Assembly (NCBI RefSeq): GCF_014490485.1
Contig: NZ_JACTVA010000022.1
Coordinates: 21,320-85,319, forward strand
Length of the DNA: 64,000 bases
Direction: 5' to 3'
DNA from: Teichococcus aerophilus
GTDB lineage: Bacteria; Pseudomonadota; Alphaproteobacteria; Acetobacterales; Acetobacteraceae
Shown: positions 18,168 to 26,936 of the stretch, in pieces
Layout: the number at the start of each line of letters is the position of its first letter
How positions within the stretch are numbered: position 1 is the stretch's first letter
Position numbers and translations under genes: made by a program
The notes under the pieces: model-generated
Databases searched by the model: none
Told to the model about the DNA's origin: nothing
Seen by the model: the letters and a program-made list of their open reading frames with translations, nothing else

Positions 18168-18947
18168 ATGACTGAGACGGAGCTGAAGCTGCCGCGGACC
18201 CCGAGTTTCCGGCTGGAGGGCCAGCGCGCCCTGGTGACCGGGGCAGGGCGCGGCATCGGGTTGGCCTGTGCCGCCGCGCTGGCGGAAGCCGGCGCCGACG
18301 TAACCCTGCTGGCCCGCAGCGCCGGCGAGATCGAACAGGCGGCCGGGGCCATCCGCGCCGCCGGCGGCAAGGCGGAGACGCTGTGCCTGGACGTGAACGA
18401 CCCGGTGCAGGTCAAGGCCGCGCTGGCGCAGCGCGCACCCTACCATGTGCTGGTCAACAATGCCGGCACCAACCGCCCCGCCAGCTTCGCCGAGGTGACG
18501 GTGGAGGATTTTGACGCGGTGTTCGGGCTGAATGTCCGCGCCGCGTTCTTCGTGGCGCAGGCCGTGGCGCAGCGGCTGATCGAGGCGGGGGAACCCGGCT
18601 CGATCATCCAGATGTCGTCGCAGATGGGACATGTCGGCGGCGCGCGGCGCACCGTGTATTGCGCCAGCAAGCACGCGATGGAGGGCATGACCAAGGCCAT
18701 GGCCATCGACCTCGCGCCCCACCGCATCCGCGTCAACACGGTATGCCCCACCTTCATCGAGACGCCGCTGACAAAGCCGTTCTTCGAGGACCCCACCTTC
18801 CGCGACAGCGTGCTCAGCAAGATCAAGCTGGGGCGCCTCGGGCAGGTCGAGGACCTGATGGGGGCGGTGGTCTTCCTGGCCTCCGGCGCGGCTGGGCTGA
18901 TGACCGGCTCCTCGCTGGTGGTCGATGGCGGCTGGACAGCCGACTGA
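18168..18947 (+). CDS. SDR-family oxidoreductase
   Basis: A 259-aa classical short-chain dehydrogenase. Cofactor motif GAGRGIG near residue 25, NNAG, catalytic Ser in IIQMSSQMG, the YCASK Tyr/Lys pair and terminal VVDGGW are all present. It resembles gluconate 5-dehydrogenase-like SDRs in layout, but that cannot be proven. It lies 40 bp after the hydroxy-acid dehydrogenase and 80 bp before the permease, so the three are probably co-transcribed and under the LacI-type operator at 16927. Confidence 0.9.
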   Translation: MTETELKLPRTPSFRLEGQRALVTGAGRGIGLACAAALAEAGADVTLLARSAGEIEQAAGAIRAAGGKAETLCLDVNDPVQVKAALAQRAPYHVLVNNAGTNRPASFAEVTVEDFDAVFGLNVRAAFFVAQAVAQRLIEAGEPGSIIQMSSQMGHVGGARRTVYCASKHAMEGMTKAMAIDLAPHRIRVNTVCPTFIETPLTKPFFEDPTFRDSVLSKIKLGRLGQVEDLMGAVVFLASGAAGLMTGSSLVVDGGWTAD

Positions 18948-19014
18948 CGCCACCACCACCCAGGTTTCCTTCCAGAACACGATAAGACAACGCCGCCCGG
19001 GGAGGGCGCGCGCC

Positions 19015-19021
19015 GAGGAGA
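19015..19021 (+). promoter_or_regulatory. Shine-Dalgarno fixing a TTG start
   Basis: GAGGAGA 6-7 nt before the TTG at 19028. The nearby ATG at 19024 hits a stop after two codons, so the TTG is the only sensible start for the permease. Confidence 0.65.
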
Positions 19022-19027
19022 GATGGC

Positions 19028-20413
19028 TTGATCGGTATTGCCGCGATCGTCCTATCGCTGATGGGACTGATGTATTTTGCTTATCGGGGCATGAACGTCC
19101 TGATTCTGGCCCCTATCATGGCGACCTTCGCCGTGCTGATGGCGCAGGGTGGCCCGGTCATGGCCACCTATACCCAGGTCTTCATGACCAGCCTGGGCCG
19201 CTACGTCGTGCTGTTCTTCCCGATCTTCATGCTGGGCGCGATCTTCGGCAAGCTGATGGCCGATAGCGGCGCCTCCACCACCATCGCGCACAGCATCATC
19301 GGCCGTCTCGGTCCCAAGCACGCCATCACCGCCGTGACGCTGGCCTGCGCGCTGCTGACCTTTGGCGGCGTCTCGCTGTTCGTCGTCGCCTTCGCGATCT
19401 ACCCGATCGCGGCGGCCCTGTTCCGGCAGGCGCAGATTCCGAAGCGGCTGATCGCCGGCGCCATCGCGCTGGGCAGCTTCACCTTTACCATGACGGCGCT
19501 GCCCGGCACGCCCGCCATCCAGAACGCCATTCCCACGCGCTTCTTCGGCACCACCACCTTCGCCGCACCCGGGCTCGGCATCATCGCCGCGATCATCATG
19601 TTCGCCGGCGGCATCGCCTGGCTGACCTACCGGCAGCGCAACGCCGCGCTGGCCGGCGAGGGCTACGGCAACCACGACGACAAGCTGCAGAGCTTCGACG
19701 AGAATGAGCGTTCCGGCTTCATGCTGGCCGTACTGCCGATCGTCGTCGTCATCGGCCTGAACGCAGTGTTCTCGCTCATCGTGTTCCCGCGCATGGACCT
19801 GACCTACCTGTCGCAGCAGCTCTACGGCAACGTGGCACCGGCGACCGTGATCGGCACCTGGTCGCTGATCATCTCGCTGATCTGCGCCATCCTCAGCGTG
19901 CTGGTGCTGCATCGCCGTTACCTGCGCGATGCACAGAAGACGCTGAACGAAGGCACGATGGGCGCGCTGCTGCCGATCTTCAACACGGCCAGCGAAGTCG
20001 GCTACGGCGCCGTCATCGCCTCCCTCGCCGCCTTCGCGCTGATCCGGGATTCGGTGCTGTCCATCGCTCCGGACAATCCCACCGTGTCGCTGGCCATTGC
20101 GGTCAATGCGCTGGCGGGTATCACCGGCTCCTCCTCCGGCGGCCTGTCCATCGCGCTGGATACGTTGGGCGCCACCTATCTGGAACGGGCGACGGCGCTG
20201 GGCATCAACCCGGAACTGCTGCACCGGGTGGCCACCATCGCCTCGGGCGGCTTCGACAGCCTGCCGCACAACGGCGCGGTCATCTCTCTGCTGGCGATCA
20301 CCGGGCTGACGCACCGCAGTTCCTATTCGGACATCTTCGTCGTCAACCTGCTGGTGCCGGTCTTCGCGGGCATCGTGATTGTCGTGCTGGGTTCGACGCT
20401 CGGCAGCTTCTGA
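19028..20413 (+). CDS. GntP-family permease
   Basis: A 461-aa integral membrane protein with about 12 hydrophobic segments, of the gluconate/hydroxy-acid:H+ symporter family. Family-like blocks are FFPIFMLGAIFGKLMADSGA, LTFGGVSLFVVAFAIYPIA, MTALPGTPAIQNAIPTRFFG and GSSSGGLSIAL. It begins with TTG, supported by a GAGGAG site. As last gene of the LacI-controlled unit it is the likely importer of the sugar acid, hydroxy acid or related anion that the three dehydrogenases oxidise. Confidence 0.9.
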   Translation: MIGIAAIVLSLMGLMYFAYRGMNVLILAPIMATFAVLMAQGGPVMATYTQVFMTSLGRYVVLFFPIFMLGAIFGKLMADSGASTTIAHSIIGRLGPKHAITAVTLACALLTFGGVSLFVVAFAIYPIAAALFRQAQIPKRLIAGAIALGSFTFTMTALPGTPAIQNAIPTRFFGTTTFAAPGLGIIAAIIMFAGGIAWLTYRQRNAALAGEGYGNHDDKLQSFDENERSGFMLAVLPIVVVIGLNAVFSLIVFPRMDLTYLSQQLYGNVAPATVIGTWSLIISLICAILSVLVLHRRYLRDAQKTLNEGTMGALLPIFNTASEVGYGAVIASLAAFALIRDSVLSIAPDNPTVSLAIAVNALAGITGSSSGGLSIALDTLGATYLERATALGINPELLHRVATIASGGFDSLPHNGAVISLLAITGLTHRSSYSDIFVVNLLVPVFAGIVIVVLGSTLGSF

Positions 20414-20419
20414 GGGAGA

Positions 20420-20442
20420 GGCCGGGGTGGAATGCCCCGGCC
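20420..20442 (+). terminator. Hairpin after GntP permease
   Basis: GGCCGGGG and CCCCGGCC form an 8-bp perfect stem with a 7-nt loop, 7 bp after the permease stop. It is followed by a weak T-containing stretch. Confidence 0.6.
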
Positions 20443-20609
20443 CCGTTCCGGTTTTCCCTGCTCTTCACGCCGCCGCGTCCGTGCCACGGGCGCGGCGGCG
20501 TTGCTGTTTGCGGCGTGCCCTGCATCGCGGCCACCCGGCGCACCATCGCCGGAGGCAGGACTGGCGCGATCGAGCCGGAGACGCGCCCTTTTCGACGCGT
20601 GGGGACGGA

Positions 20610-21518
20610 TCACCCTCCGGGCACCACCCTGCCAGCCTGGCCTTCGATCAGCTCCCGCCGCGCGCCGATGGCCTCCGCCAGATAGTCCATGACGGCCCGG
20701 ATGCGTGGCGTCTGCCGCAGGTCCGGGTGGGTCAGCAGCCACAGGGTTCCCGCCAGTTCCGGCACCGGGTCGGACAGCCGTTCCAGCCCCGGACGGGCAT
20801 CGCCGGCGAAGCAGGGCAGGTGCCCGACGCCCAGCCCGGCCTCCACCGCGCCCGTCAGCCCCAGCACGCCGTCGAACCGCCCGGCGATCCGCTCGGGCGG
20901 CAGGTGCTGGTGGTGGCGGTGCAGGCCGCGCCCTACCGGCAGGCTTTCCCCTGGCACCACCCAGGGCGAGGCATCGGCCGTCATGCCGCTGCCCGTTGGG
21001 CCATACAGCGCCCAAGCGATGCCGCCGACCCGGCGCCCCACCAGCGTGTCCGGCGGTGCATCGCTGGCCCGCAGCGCGATGTCGGCGTCACGACGAGAGA
21101 GGTTGAGCGGCGTATTCCCGGTCACGATGTCCAGCCGTATGGCCGGCTGCGCCTGCCGCAGCCCCGCCAGCATCGGCAGCAGCAGGTCCGCCAGCAGGCT
21201 GTCACTGGTGGCCAGCCGCACCTCGCCCTGCGGTGCCGGGATCTGGCCGGACAGGCGGCGGGTGACGGCGGTTATGTCCTCGTCCACCCGTCCTGCCAGG
21301 GCCACGACCTCCTCGCCTGCCTGCGTGGGCACGTAGCCGGTGCGGTGCCGCTCGAATAACGGGCAGCCCAGCATGGCCTCGATCTGCCCCAGGCGGCGGA
21401 ACGCGGTGGAATGATGCACGCCCAGCAGCGCCGCCGCCGCCGGCAGGCTACCCGCCCGGGCGATGGCGTCGATCAGGCGGAAATCGTCCCAGGCAATGGT
21501 GCGGGCGGAATCAGGCAA
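20610..21518 (-). CDS. LysR-family transcriptional regulator
   Basis: A 302-aa LysR-type regulator. The winged helix-turn-helix occupies about residues 10-70 (DFRLIDAIARAGSLPAAAAL, HHSTAFRRLGQIEAMLG). The effector domain begins near EVRLATSDSLLADLLLPML and includes the RRDADIALR strand common in the family. LysR genes usually sit divergent to a target, but here the upstream side holds only a dispersed repeat and an insertion sequence, so its target may be elsewhere or lost. It is convergent with the GntP permease unit. Confidence 0.9.
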   Translation of the reverse strand: MPDSARTIAWDDFRLIDAIARAGSLPAAAALLGVHHSTAFRRLGQIEAMLGCPLFERHRTGYVPTQAGEEVVALAGRVDEDITAVTRRLSGQIPAPQGEVRLATSDSLLADLLLPMLAGLRQAQPAIRLDIVTGNTPLNLSRRDADIALRASDAPPDTLVGRRVGGIAWALYGPTGSGMTADASPWVVPGESLPVGRGLHRHHQHLPPERIAGRFDGVLGLTGAVEAGLGVGHLPCFAGDARPGLERLSDPVPELAGTLWLLTHPDLRQTPRIRAVMDYLAEAIGARRELIEGQAGRVVPGG

Positions 21519-21637
21519 GGCGGAACCTCACACGGTAAGCGGCAGAGTGCGGGGAGCCTAGAGCGTGATCGCCCGCGGTGGAATCACCGGAAGCGTTGGC
21601 TCATGCGAGCGAGCAAAGCGGTCCGGGGGGGGGAAGC

Positions 21638-21732
21638 AAGGCCGGGGAAGGAATTCCCCGGACCCCTTCTTTTTCTGTGAGTTTGGCGTCACGCCTCAGG
21701 ACTGGGAGCGGACGCCTGCTGATAATTTTAAA
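21638..21732 (+). repeat. Left half of 240-bp inverted-repeat element, copy A
   Basis: 95 bp that match the left part of the intact copy at 28242-28481. It starts with an arm reading AAGGCCGGGGAAGGAATTCC (continuing CCCGG, then CCCCTTCTTTTT). It ends at the 9-bp sequence AATTTTAAA (21724-21732), which is repeated beyond the insertion sequence as its target duplication. The remaining 119 bp back to the LysR start show nothing recognisable. Confidence 0.75.
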
Positions 21733-22476
21733 GGGTCTGGTCCAGATTAGGTGGCGAGCGGGTTACGTCGTGAGGACGTCAGCATGAGACGGTAGAGGTC
21801 ATCATGCCGATGGTTGAAGCGGAATTCGCACTCCTTGAGGAAGAGCGGAAAGCTGGCGGGCGGCACGCCGTTGAACCTGACCAAGCGGCGTTTCGAGAAG
21901 CTCCAGAAGCTTTCGATGCCATTGATGTGGACGCCATCCTGGGCGAACTGGTCGTCCTGATGCCGGATCCTGTGGTGCTTGGCGAAGCCGGCCTCGACCA
22001 GGCCGTTGTAGCCTTTCCAGCCGTCGGAATGGATGCTGGCGGAGAGGTCGACCTTGCCCTGGATGATGGCATGCAGCGTTGATTTGGAACAGTTTCTGAC
22101 GATCTGGGTATGCACCCGGCCGCCGCGTTCGAGGATGCCGAAGACACGGGTCTTGCGGCCGGCGCCCCGGCCGCGTTTGCCGCGGACGCGGGCTGCACCG
22201 AAGAAGCTTTCATCGACTTCCACCTCGCCGGCGAAGGGGCAGTCGCGGGTGGCGATCTCGGCCATGCGGGCCCGGAAGAGGGTGAAGAGGCGAGGGTGGT
22301 CTTGCGGTCGAGGCCGGCAAGTTCGGTGGCCTGGGAGGCGGTGAGATCGGCGCAGAAGAAGCGCAGGATCTGACGGAATTTGGCCTCTGAAATGCGCGCG
22401 TGGCGCAAATAGCGATTTCTCTGAGCCATCACAGCACCTTAGCAGCTGCTCAGACCCCCTAATCTGGACCAGACCC
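21733..22476 (-). mobile_element. IS1595-type insertion sequence, 744 bp
   Basis: Terminal inverted repeats of 22 bp with one mismatch: GGGTCTGGTCCAGATTAGG at 21733 and its reverse complement ending at 22476. A 9-bp direct repeat AATTTTAAA flanks it (21724-21732 and 22477-22485). It carries one broken transposase gene of the IS1595 group. It has inserted into the middle of a 240-bp dispersed element; removing it and one 9-bp copy restores colinearity with the intact copy at 28.2 kb. Confidence 0.85.
21747..22429 (-). pseudogene. IS1595-family transposase, frameshifted
   Basis: The N-terminal frame (MAQRNRYLRHARISEAKFRQ onward) is read until AGLDRKTT near 22295. The protein then continues one frame back as RLFTLFRARMAEIATR. 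The DDE-type core is intact in the second frame: VEVDESFFG (first Asp), HSDGWKGYN (second Asp), HINGIESFWSFSK (last acidic region). No classical slippery heptamer is visible at the junction (ACCACCCTC), so an indel mutation is more likely than programmed -1 shifting. As written, the element should not make a full transposase alone. Confidence 0.78.
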
Positions 22477-22633
22477 AATTTTAAATATGGGCCACGCGGA
22501 CTGAACCGTCAGTCGCCGGAGGTCCAGGACCTCCGGCGCACGCAGCCGTGTCTCAGACCCAACCAATCAACAGCCCCGCGCTGAAAACTCAAAAAAGAAA
22601 AGAAGGGGCCCGGGGAATTCCTTCCCCGGCCTT
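22477..22633 (+). repeat. Right half of 240-bp inverted-repeat element, copy A
   Basis: Begins with the second AATTTTAAA target copy and continues with the right part of the element. It contains a 12-bp perfect hairpin (CGCCGGAGGTCC at 22514, GGACCTCCGGCG at 22527). Its end is the inverted counterpart of the left arm (AAGAAGGGGCCCGGGGAATT, then CCTTCCCCGGCCTT). It abuts the 3' end of trkH. Confidence 0.75.
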
Positions 22634-22679
22634 CTCCCCGCCATGCCGCACCGGGAACCCGGCAGCCAGCGCTGTAGGA

Positions 22680-24179
22680 TCAACCGCGCCAGAAGCGGGG
22701 CATGAACAGGATGAGGATGGTGAACAGCTCCAGCCGGCCCAGCAGCATGGCGCCGCAGAGCAGCCATTTCGCCCCCTCGGGCAGGGCACTGAAATTGCCG
22801 GAGGGACCGATCAACGGCCCGAGCCCCGGGCCGATATTGGAGAGCATGCTGACCGCGGCGCTGGCGCTGGTCAGGAAGTCCAGGTCCATGGCCATCAGCA
22901 GGATGGTCAAGGCGCCGTAGCAGGCGAAGTACAGCGTGAAGAAGGCGACGACGGAGCCGACCACATCGTCCGGCAGGGGCTTGCCGCCATAGACGCGGGG
23001 GAAGACGCCGCGGGGGTAGAGCAGGCGCAGGAACTGCCCGCGCAGCATGATCGCCATCACCTGGAAGCGGAAGATCTTGATGCCGCCGGCGGTGGAGCCG
23101 GTGCAGCCACCGACGAACATCAGCGCGAAGAACAGCCCGGTCGCCGCCCCGCCCCAGCCGGTATAGTCGGTGGAGGCGAAGCCGGTGGTGGTCATGATCG
23201 ACACGACGCTGAGTGCCGCGTGGCGCAGCGCATCCGCCACGCCGTAGCGGCCGGCGCTGACCAGCCAGGCGGCCAACAGCACCGTTGCCACCAGGGTCAC
23301 GGCCAGGAAGGCGCGGACCTGGCTGTCCCGCAGGATGGAGGTGTCCCGCCGCAACAGGCGCACATACAGGACGAAGGGCAGCGCCCCCGCCAGCATGCCG
23401 ATGATGGCGACCCAGTGGATGGCAGGCGATTCCCATTGGGCGAGCGAGGCATCGGCGGTGGAGAAGCCGGCGGTGGAAATGGTGCTCAGCGCGTGGGCGG
23501 CGGCGTTTAGCGGGCCCATTCCGGCCAGCATGTAAGCCACGGCGCAGACCAGCGTCAGCCCCGCATAGGTCATGACGATGGCGGCGGTGATCTGCCGGAT
23601 GCGCGGCATGACCTTTTCCGAGCGGTCGGAGCTCTCCGTGCGGAACAACTGCATGCCACCGACTCCGAGCGCCGGCAGGATGGCCAGCGCCGTGGCGATG
23701 ATGCCGATGCCGCCCAGCCATTGCAGCAGCGCCCGCCAGAGCAGGATGCCCGGCGGCGCGGTATCCAGCCCCACCACCACCGTCGCCCCGGTGGTCGTCA
23801 GGCCAGAGACGGCCTCGAACACCGCGTGGGTGATGCTGCCGCCCAGCCCGGCATGCTGGGAGAAGTAGAAGGGGATGGCGGCGCAGAGGCAGACCGCCAG
23901 CCAGGAGAGCGGGGTGAGCAGGAAGGCCTGCCGGATGGTCAGCCCGCCGGACATGTCGCACCGCGTGGCGCGGAACAGCAGCGCCGCGATGGCGGCGAGG
24001 CCGAGGGCGGAGGCAGCGAAGGGCCGCCAGTCCGGGTGGCCATGCGCCAGGTCCACCGCCGCCGGCACCAGCATGAAGCCGGCCAGCCCCAGCAGCACGC
24101 GGCTGACCAGATGGAACAGCGGCCGCAGCCGGGGCAGGGCGGAACTGCGCGGCGGGGCCTTGCCGGCCACCTCACGCAT
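22680..24179 (-). CDS. trkH: TrkH-type potassium uptake channel subunit
   Basis: A 499-aa membrane subunit of the Trk/Ktr K+ uptake system. Four pore regions with filter-like segments are readable: TTGATVVVGL, STAGFSTADAS, TTGFASTDYTG and the last repeat near NIGPGLG, plus GGCTGSTAGGIKIFRFQ characteristic of TrkH. About 10-12 membrane segments. Its ATG overlaps the trkA stop by 8 bp, so it is translated as second gene of a trkA-trkH operon. The full-length, intact filter regions suggest function. Its 3' end lies beside the interrupted dispersed repeat. Confidence 0.94.
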   Translation of the reverse strand: MREVAGKAPPRSSALPRLRPLFHLVSRVLLGLAGFMLVPAAVDLAHGHPDWRPFAASALGLAAIAALLFRATRCDMSGGLTIRQAFLLTPLSWLAVCLCAAIPFYFSQHAGLGGSITHAVFEAVSGLTTTGATVVVGLDTAPPGILLWRALLQWLGGIGIIATALAILPALGVGGMQLFRTESSDRSEKVMPRIRQITAAIVMTYAGLTLVCAVAYMLAGMGPLNAAAHALSTISTAGFSTADASLAQWESPAIHWVAIIGMLAGALPFVLYVRLLRRDTSILRDSQVRAFLAVTLVATVLLAAWLVSAGRYGVADALRHAALSVVSIMTTTGFASTDYTGWGGAATGLFFALMFVGGCTGSTAGGIKIFRFQVMAIMLRGQFLRLLYPRGVFPRVYGGKPLPDDVVGSVVAFFTLYFACYGALTILLMAMDLDFLTSASAAVSMLSNIGPGLGPLIGPSGNFSALPEGAKWLLCGAMLLGRLELFTILILFMPRFWRG

Positions 24180-25557
24180 GGGCGTCGGCCTCCGGCAGGG
24201 CCAGCAGCGCCTCGGCCTGCTTCAGCGCGGTGCCGGCGATGGCGGCGACCACGCTATCCCCCGGCTGCAGTTGGGTGGTGGCGTCGGGGGTAATGATCTC
24301 CTCGCCGCGGATCACGGCGCCGATCAGCATGCCCTCCGGCAGGCCGATGCGGCCGAGCGGGGCGGAGACGAGGCGGGAGCCGGCCAGGGCCCGCGCCTCC
24401 ACCACCTCCGTCTCGTCCCCCGGCAGCTGGTAGACCTGGGCGATGGCGCCCTTCCGCACATGCCGCAGGATGGAAGAGATGGTGATGCTGCTGGGGCTGA
24501 CCACGGTATCGATGCCCAGTGAGCCCACCACAGGCGTGTAGGAGGATTTGTTGACCAGGGTGATCACCCGCGCGCAGCCGGCCCGCCGGGCGAGCACGGA
24601 GGTGAAGATGTTGGTCTCGTCGTCATTGGTCACCGCCACCAGCGTGTCGGCGGCGCCGGTATTGGCCTCCTCCAGCATCTCCCGCTCCAGCGCATCGCCC
24701 TGCAGCACGACAACGGAGGCGCCGAGCGTCTGCGCCACCATCTCCGCCCGCTGCGGGCTGTGCTCGATCACCTTCAGGGAGATCAGGTTCTCCTGGGACA
24801 GCGTCAGGGCCAGCTGCAACCCGATATTGCCGCCGCCGACGATGACGATGCGGCGCGCCAGCCGCTCCCGGTGGCCGAATGCGGCCAGCACCCGCTCGAT
24901 CTGGTCGGAGGGCGTCACGACGTAGACGCCGTCCCCGGCCTCGATGCGGTCCTCCGGGCGGGGGACGAAGGTGGTGCCCTGGCGGGACAGCGCCACGGCG
25001 ACGAAGCCATGTTCGGCCGCCTTCTGCCGCAGCGCCGCGATGGTGGTGCCGACCGGGGTGCAGGCCGCGCTCTCACACTGGATGCCGAGCAGCTGCAGCC
25101 GGCCGCCGGCCAGGGTCACCATGTCGAATGCCCCGGGCGTGCGCAGCCGGCGGGCGATGCCGGCTGCGACCTCCACCTCCGGCGAGATGATGACATCGAC
25201 CGGCATCTGGTCGTCGGCATAGAGGCCGCTCCAGATCGATTCCAGGTAGCCGTGGTGGCGCAGCCGGGCGATGCGGCGCTTCACCTTGAACAGGGAGTGG
25301 GCAACCTGGCAGGCCACCATGTTCACCTCGTCCGAGCGGGTGACGGCGATCAGCAGGTCCGCATCCTTGGCCCCGGCCTCCCGCAACGTGCCAGGGTGGG
25401 AGGCGAAGCCGACCATGCCGCGGATGTCGTGGCTCTCATCGGCGCGCCGCGCCGCCTCGTGCGAGGCGTCGATGACGGTGACGTCGTTGCCCTCATGCGC
25501 CAGGTGCCGGGCGATGGTGGTGCCGACCTGCCCGGCGCCGCAGATGATGATCTTCAT
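24172..25557 (-). CDS. trkA: TrkA-type potassium channel regulator
   Basis: A 461-aa cytoplasmic NAD/ATP-binding regulator of TrkH. It has two tandem RCK units: MKIIICGAGQVGTTIARHLA at the N-terminus and RIVIVGGGNIGLQLALTLS in the middle, each a Rossmann fold followed by a TrkA-C domain (GRLQLLGIQCE, ALAGSRLVSAPLGRIGLPEG). The length equals that of E. coli TrkA. It is the first gene of the minus-strand operon and is divergent from the MFS gene across a 176-bp gap. Confidence 0.95.
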   Translation of the reverse strand: MKIIICGAGQVGTTIARHLAHEGNDVTVIDASHEAARRADESHDIRGMVGFASHPGTLREAGAKDADLLIAVTRSDEVNMVACQVAHSLFKVKRRIARLRHHGYLESIWSGLYADDQMPVDVIISPEVEVAAGIARRLRTPGAFDMVTLAGGRLQLLGIQCESAACTPVGTTIAALRQKAAEHGFVAVALSRQGTTFVPRPEDRIEAGDGVYVVTPSDQIERVLAAFGHRERLARRIVIVGGGNIGLQLALTLSQENLISLKVIEHSPQRAEMVAQTLGASVVVLQGDALEREMLEEANTGAADTLVAVTNDDETNIFTSVLARRAGCARVITLVNKSSYTPVVGSLGIDTVVSPSSITISSILRHVRKGAIAQVYQLPGDETEVVEARALAGSRLVSAPLGRIGLPEGMLIGAVIRGEEIITPDATTQLQPGDSVVAAIAGTALKQAEALLALPEADAHA

Positions 25558-25733
25558 GGCGGTACTCCCGGCTGCCGCGACAGGTTTGGGCCGGGCTGCA
25601 AGGCCTTACAAGGGGCGTGCTGGCCGGGCGGTTGCACCGCACGCAACACCGTTGAGGAGATCGTAACGCTCCACTTCACACGCCCTTGTCCCGGCCTTAG
25701 CTTCAGCGCTCGCTCGGAAACCATGGGGTCATC

Positions 25734-26936
25734 GTGTCAGTCAGCGGTCATCAGGCGGCATCGGCCCCTTCAGCTTCCCCTCCATCCCAGGCCCGCCTGC
25801 TGTTCTCCCTGGCCGTGGTGATCGGCGCCGCGACCATCTTTGGGCTGACCTACAGCCTGACGGCACCGCTGGTGGCCATCAACCTGGCGGCAGCGGGGCT
25901 GAGCGAGACGGTCATCGGCCTGAACGCCGCCATGCATGCCGTGGGCGTGCTGCTGGTGGCGCCCATCCTGCCCCGGCTGGCCGGCCGCTTTGGCGCCCGC
26001 CCGCTGATCCTGGCGGCGCTGGTGCTGACCGGGGTGCTGCTGTTGCTGTTCCCCGCCGTGCCCAGCGTCTGGCTGTGGTTCCCGCTGCGCATTGGCCTCG
26101 GCATCGGTGCCGAGATCCTGTTCGTGCTGACCGAGACCTGGACCAGCGAGCTGAGCAGCGACGCGACGCGCGGCCGGGTGATGGCCGCCTATACCGCGCT
26201 GCTCTCCCTCGGCTTCGCCGGCGGACCGTTGATCCTTTCCTTCACCGGGCCAGAGGGGATGCTGCCCTTCGCCATCGGCGCCGGGGTGTGCCTGCTGGCG
26301 CTGCTGCTGGTGGCGCAGCCGCGGGTGATCCAGCCGGCGATGCAGGCCCATGACCACAGCAACCTGCTGCGCTTCATGCGGCTGGCGCCGATCGCCATGT
26401 CCACCACCGCGCTGAACGCGGCGGTGGAGACGGCCGGGCTCTCCTTCCTCACGCTCTACGCCGTGCGGCTGGGGTGGCAGGAGCAGGCGGGCACCCAGCT
26501 GATCACCACGCTGATGGTGGGCGCCATCCTGCTGCAGCTGCCGGTCGGCTGGCTGTGCGACAAGATGGACCGACAGCGCCTGATGCTGTGGCTGGGCGTG
26601 CTCTCCACCGTGGGCGCGCTGGCCTGGCCGCTGATGCTGCAGCACCCCTGGGTGGCCTATCCGGCGCTGTTCCTGTGGGGCGGCGTCTTCGTCGGCATCT
26701 ACACCACCATGCTGGCCATCATCGGCTCCCGCTTCCGCGGCACCGACCTCGTCGGCGTCTATGCGGCCATGGGGTTGCTCTGGGGCGGCGGCGCCCTGCT
26801 GGGCCCCAGCCTGGCCGGCCTGGCGCTGGACGTGACCACCCACGGCCTGCCGCTGTTCGTCGCGCTTGCCTGCGGCGGCTTCGTGCTCTTCCTGCTGATG
26901 TTGCGCCGCTCTGGCGCCGGGGACGCCAGACGATGA
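25734..26936 (+). CDS. MFS transporter
   Basis: A 400-aa 12-segment major facilitator. LYSLTAPLVAINLAAAGLSE-like first segments, the ARFGARPLIL-type loop (AGRFGARPLILAAL) between segments 2 and 3, and TWTSELSSDATRGRVMAAYT between 4 and 5 are typical of YfcJ/drug-exporter-like branches. It starts with GTG at 25734. Its stop overlaps the next ATG (ATGA), so it is coupled to the HdeD/papain-fold fusion gene. Transported compound unknown. Confidence 0.88.
   Translation: MSVSGHQAASAPSASPPSQARLLFSLAVVIGAATIFGLTYSLTAPLVAINLAAAGLSETVIGLNAAMHAVGVLLVAPILPRLAGRFGARPLILAALVLTGVLLLLFPAVPSVWLWFPLRIGLGIGAEILFVLTETWTSELSSDATRGRVMAAYTALLSLGFAGGPLILSFTGPEGMLPFAIGAGVCLLALLLVAQPRVIQPAMQAHDHSNLLRFMRLAPIAMSTTALNAAVETAGLSFLTLYAVRLGWQEQAGTQLITTLMVGAILLQLPVGWLCDKMDRQRLMLWLGVLSTVGALAWPLMLQHPWVAYPALFLWGGVFVGIYTTMLAIIGSRFRGTDLVGVYAAMGLLWGGGALLGPSLAGLALDVTTHGLPLFVALACGGFVLFLLMLRRSGAGDARR

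Noticed and set aside
22286..22303. Programmed -1 frameshift site in the IS1595 transposase
   Set aside because: No X-XXY-YYZ slippery heptamer or following structure could be seen; an indel is simpler.
22548..23510. Plus-strand open frame over the trkH 3' half
   Set aside because: Gln/Glu/Gly-rich antisense product without motif; trkH on the other strand has intact pore regions.
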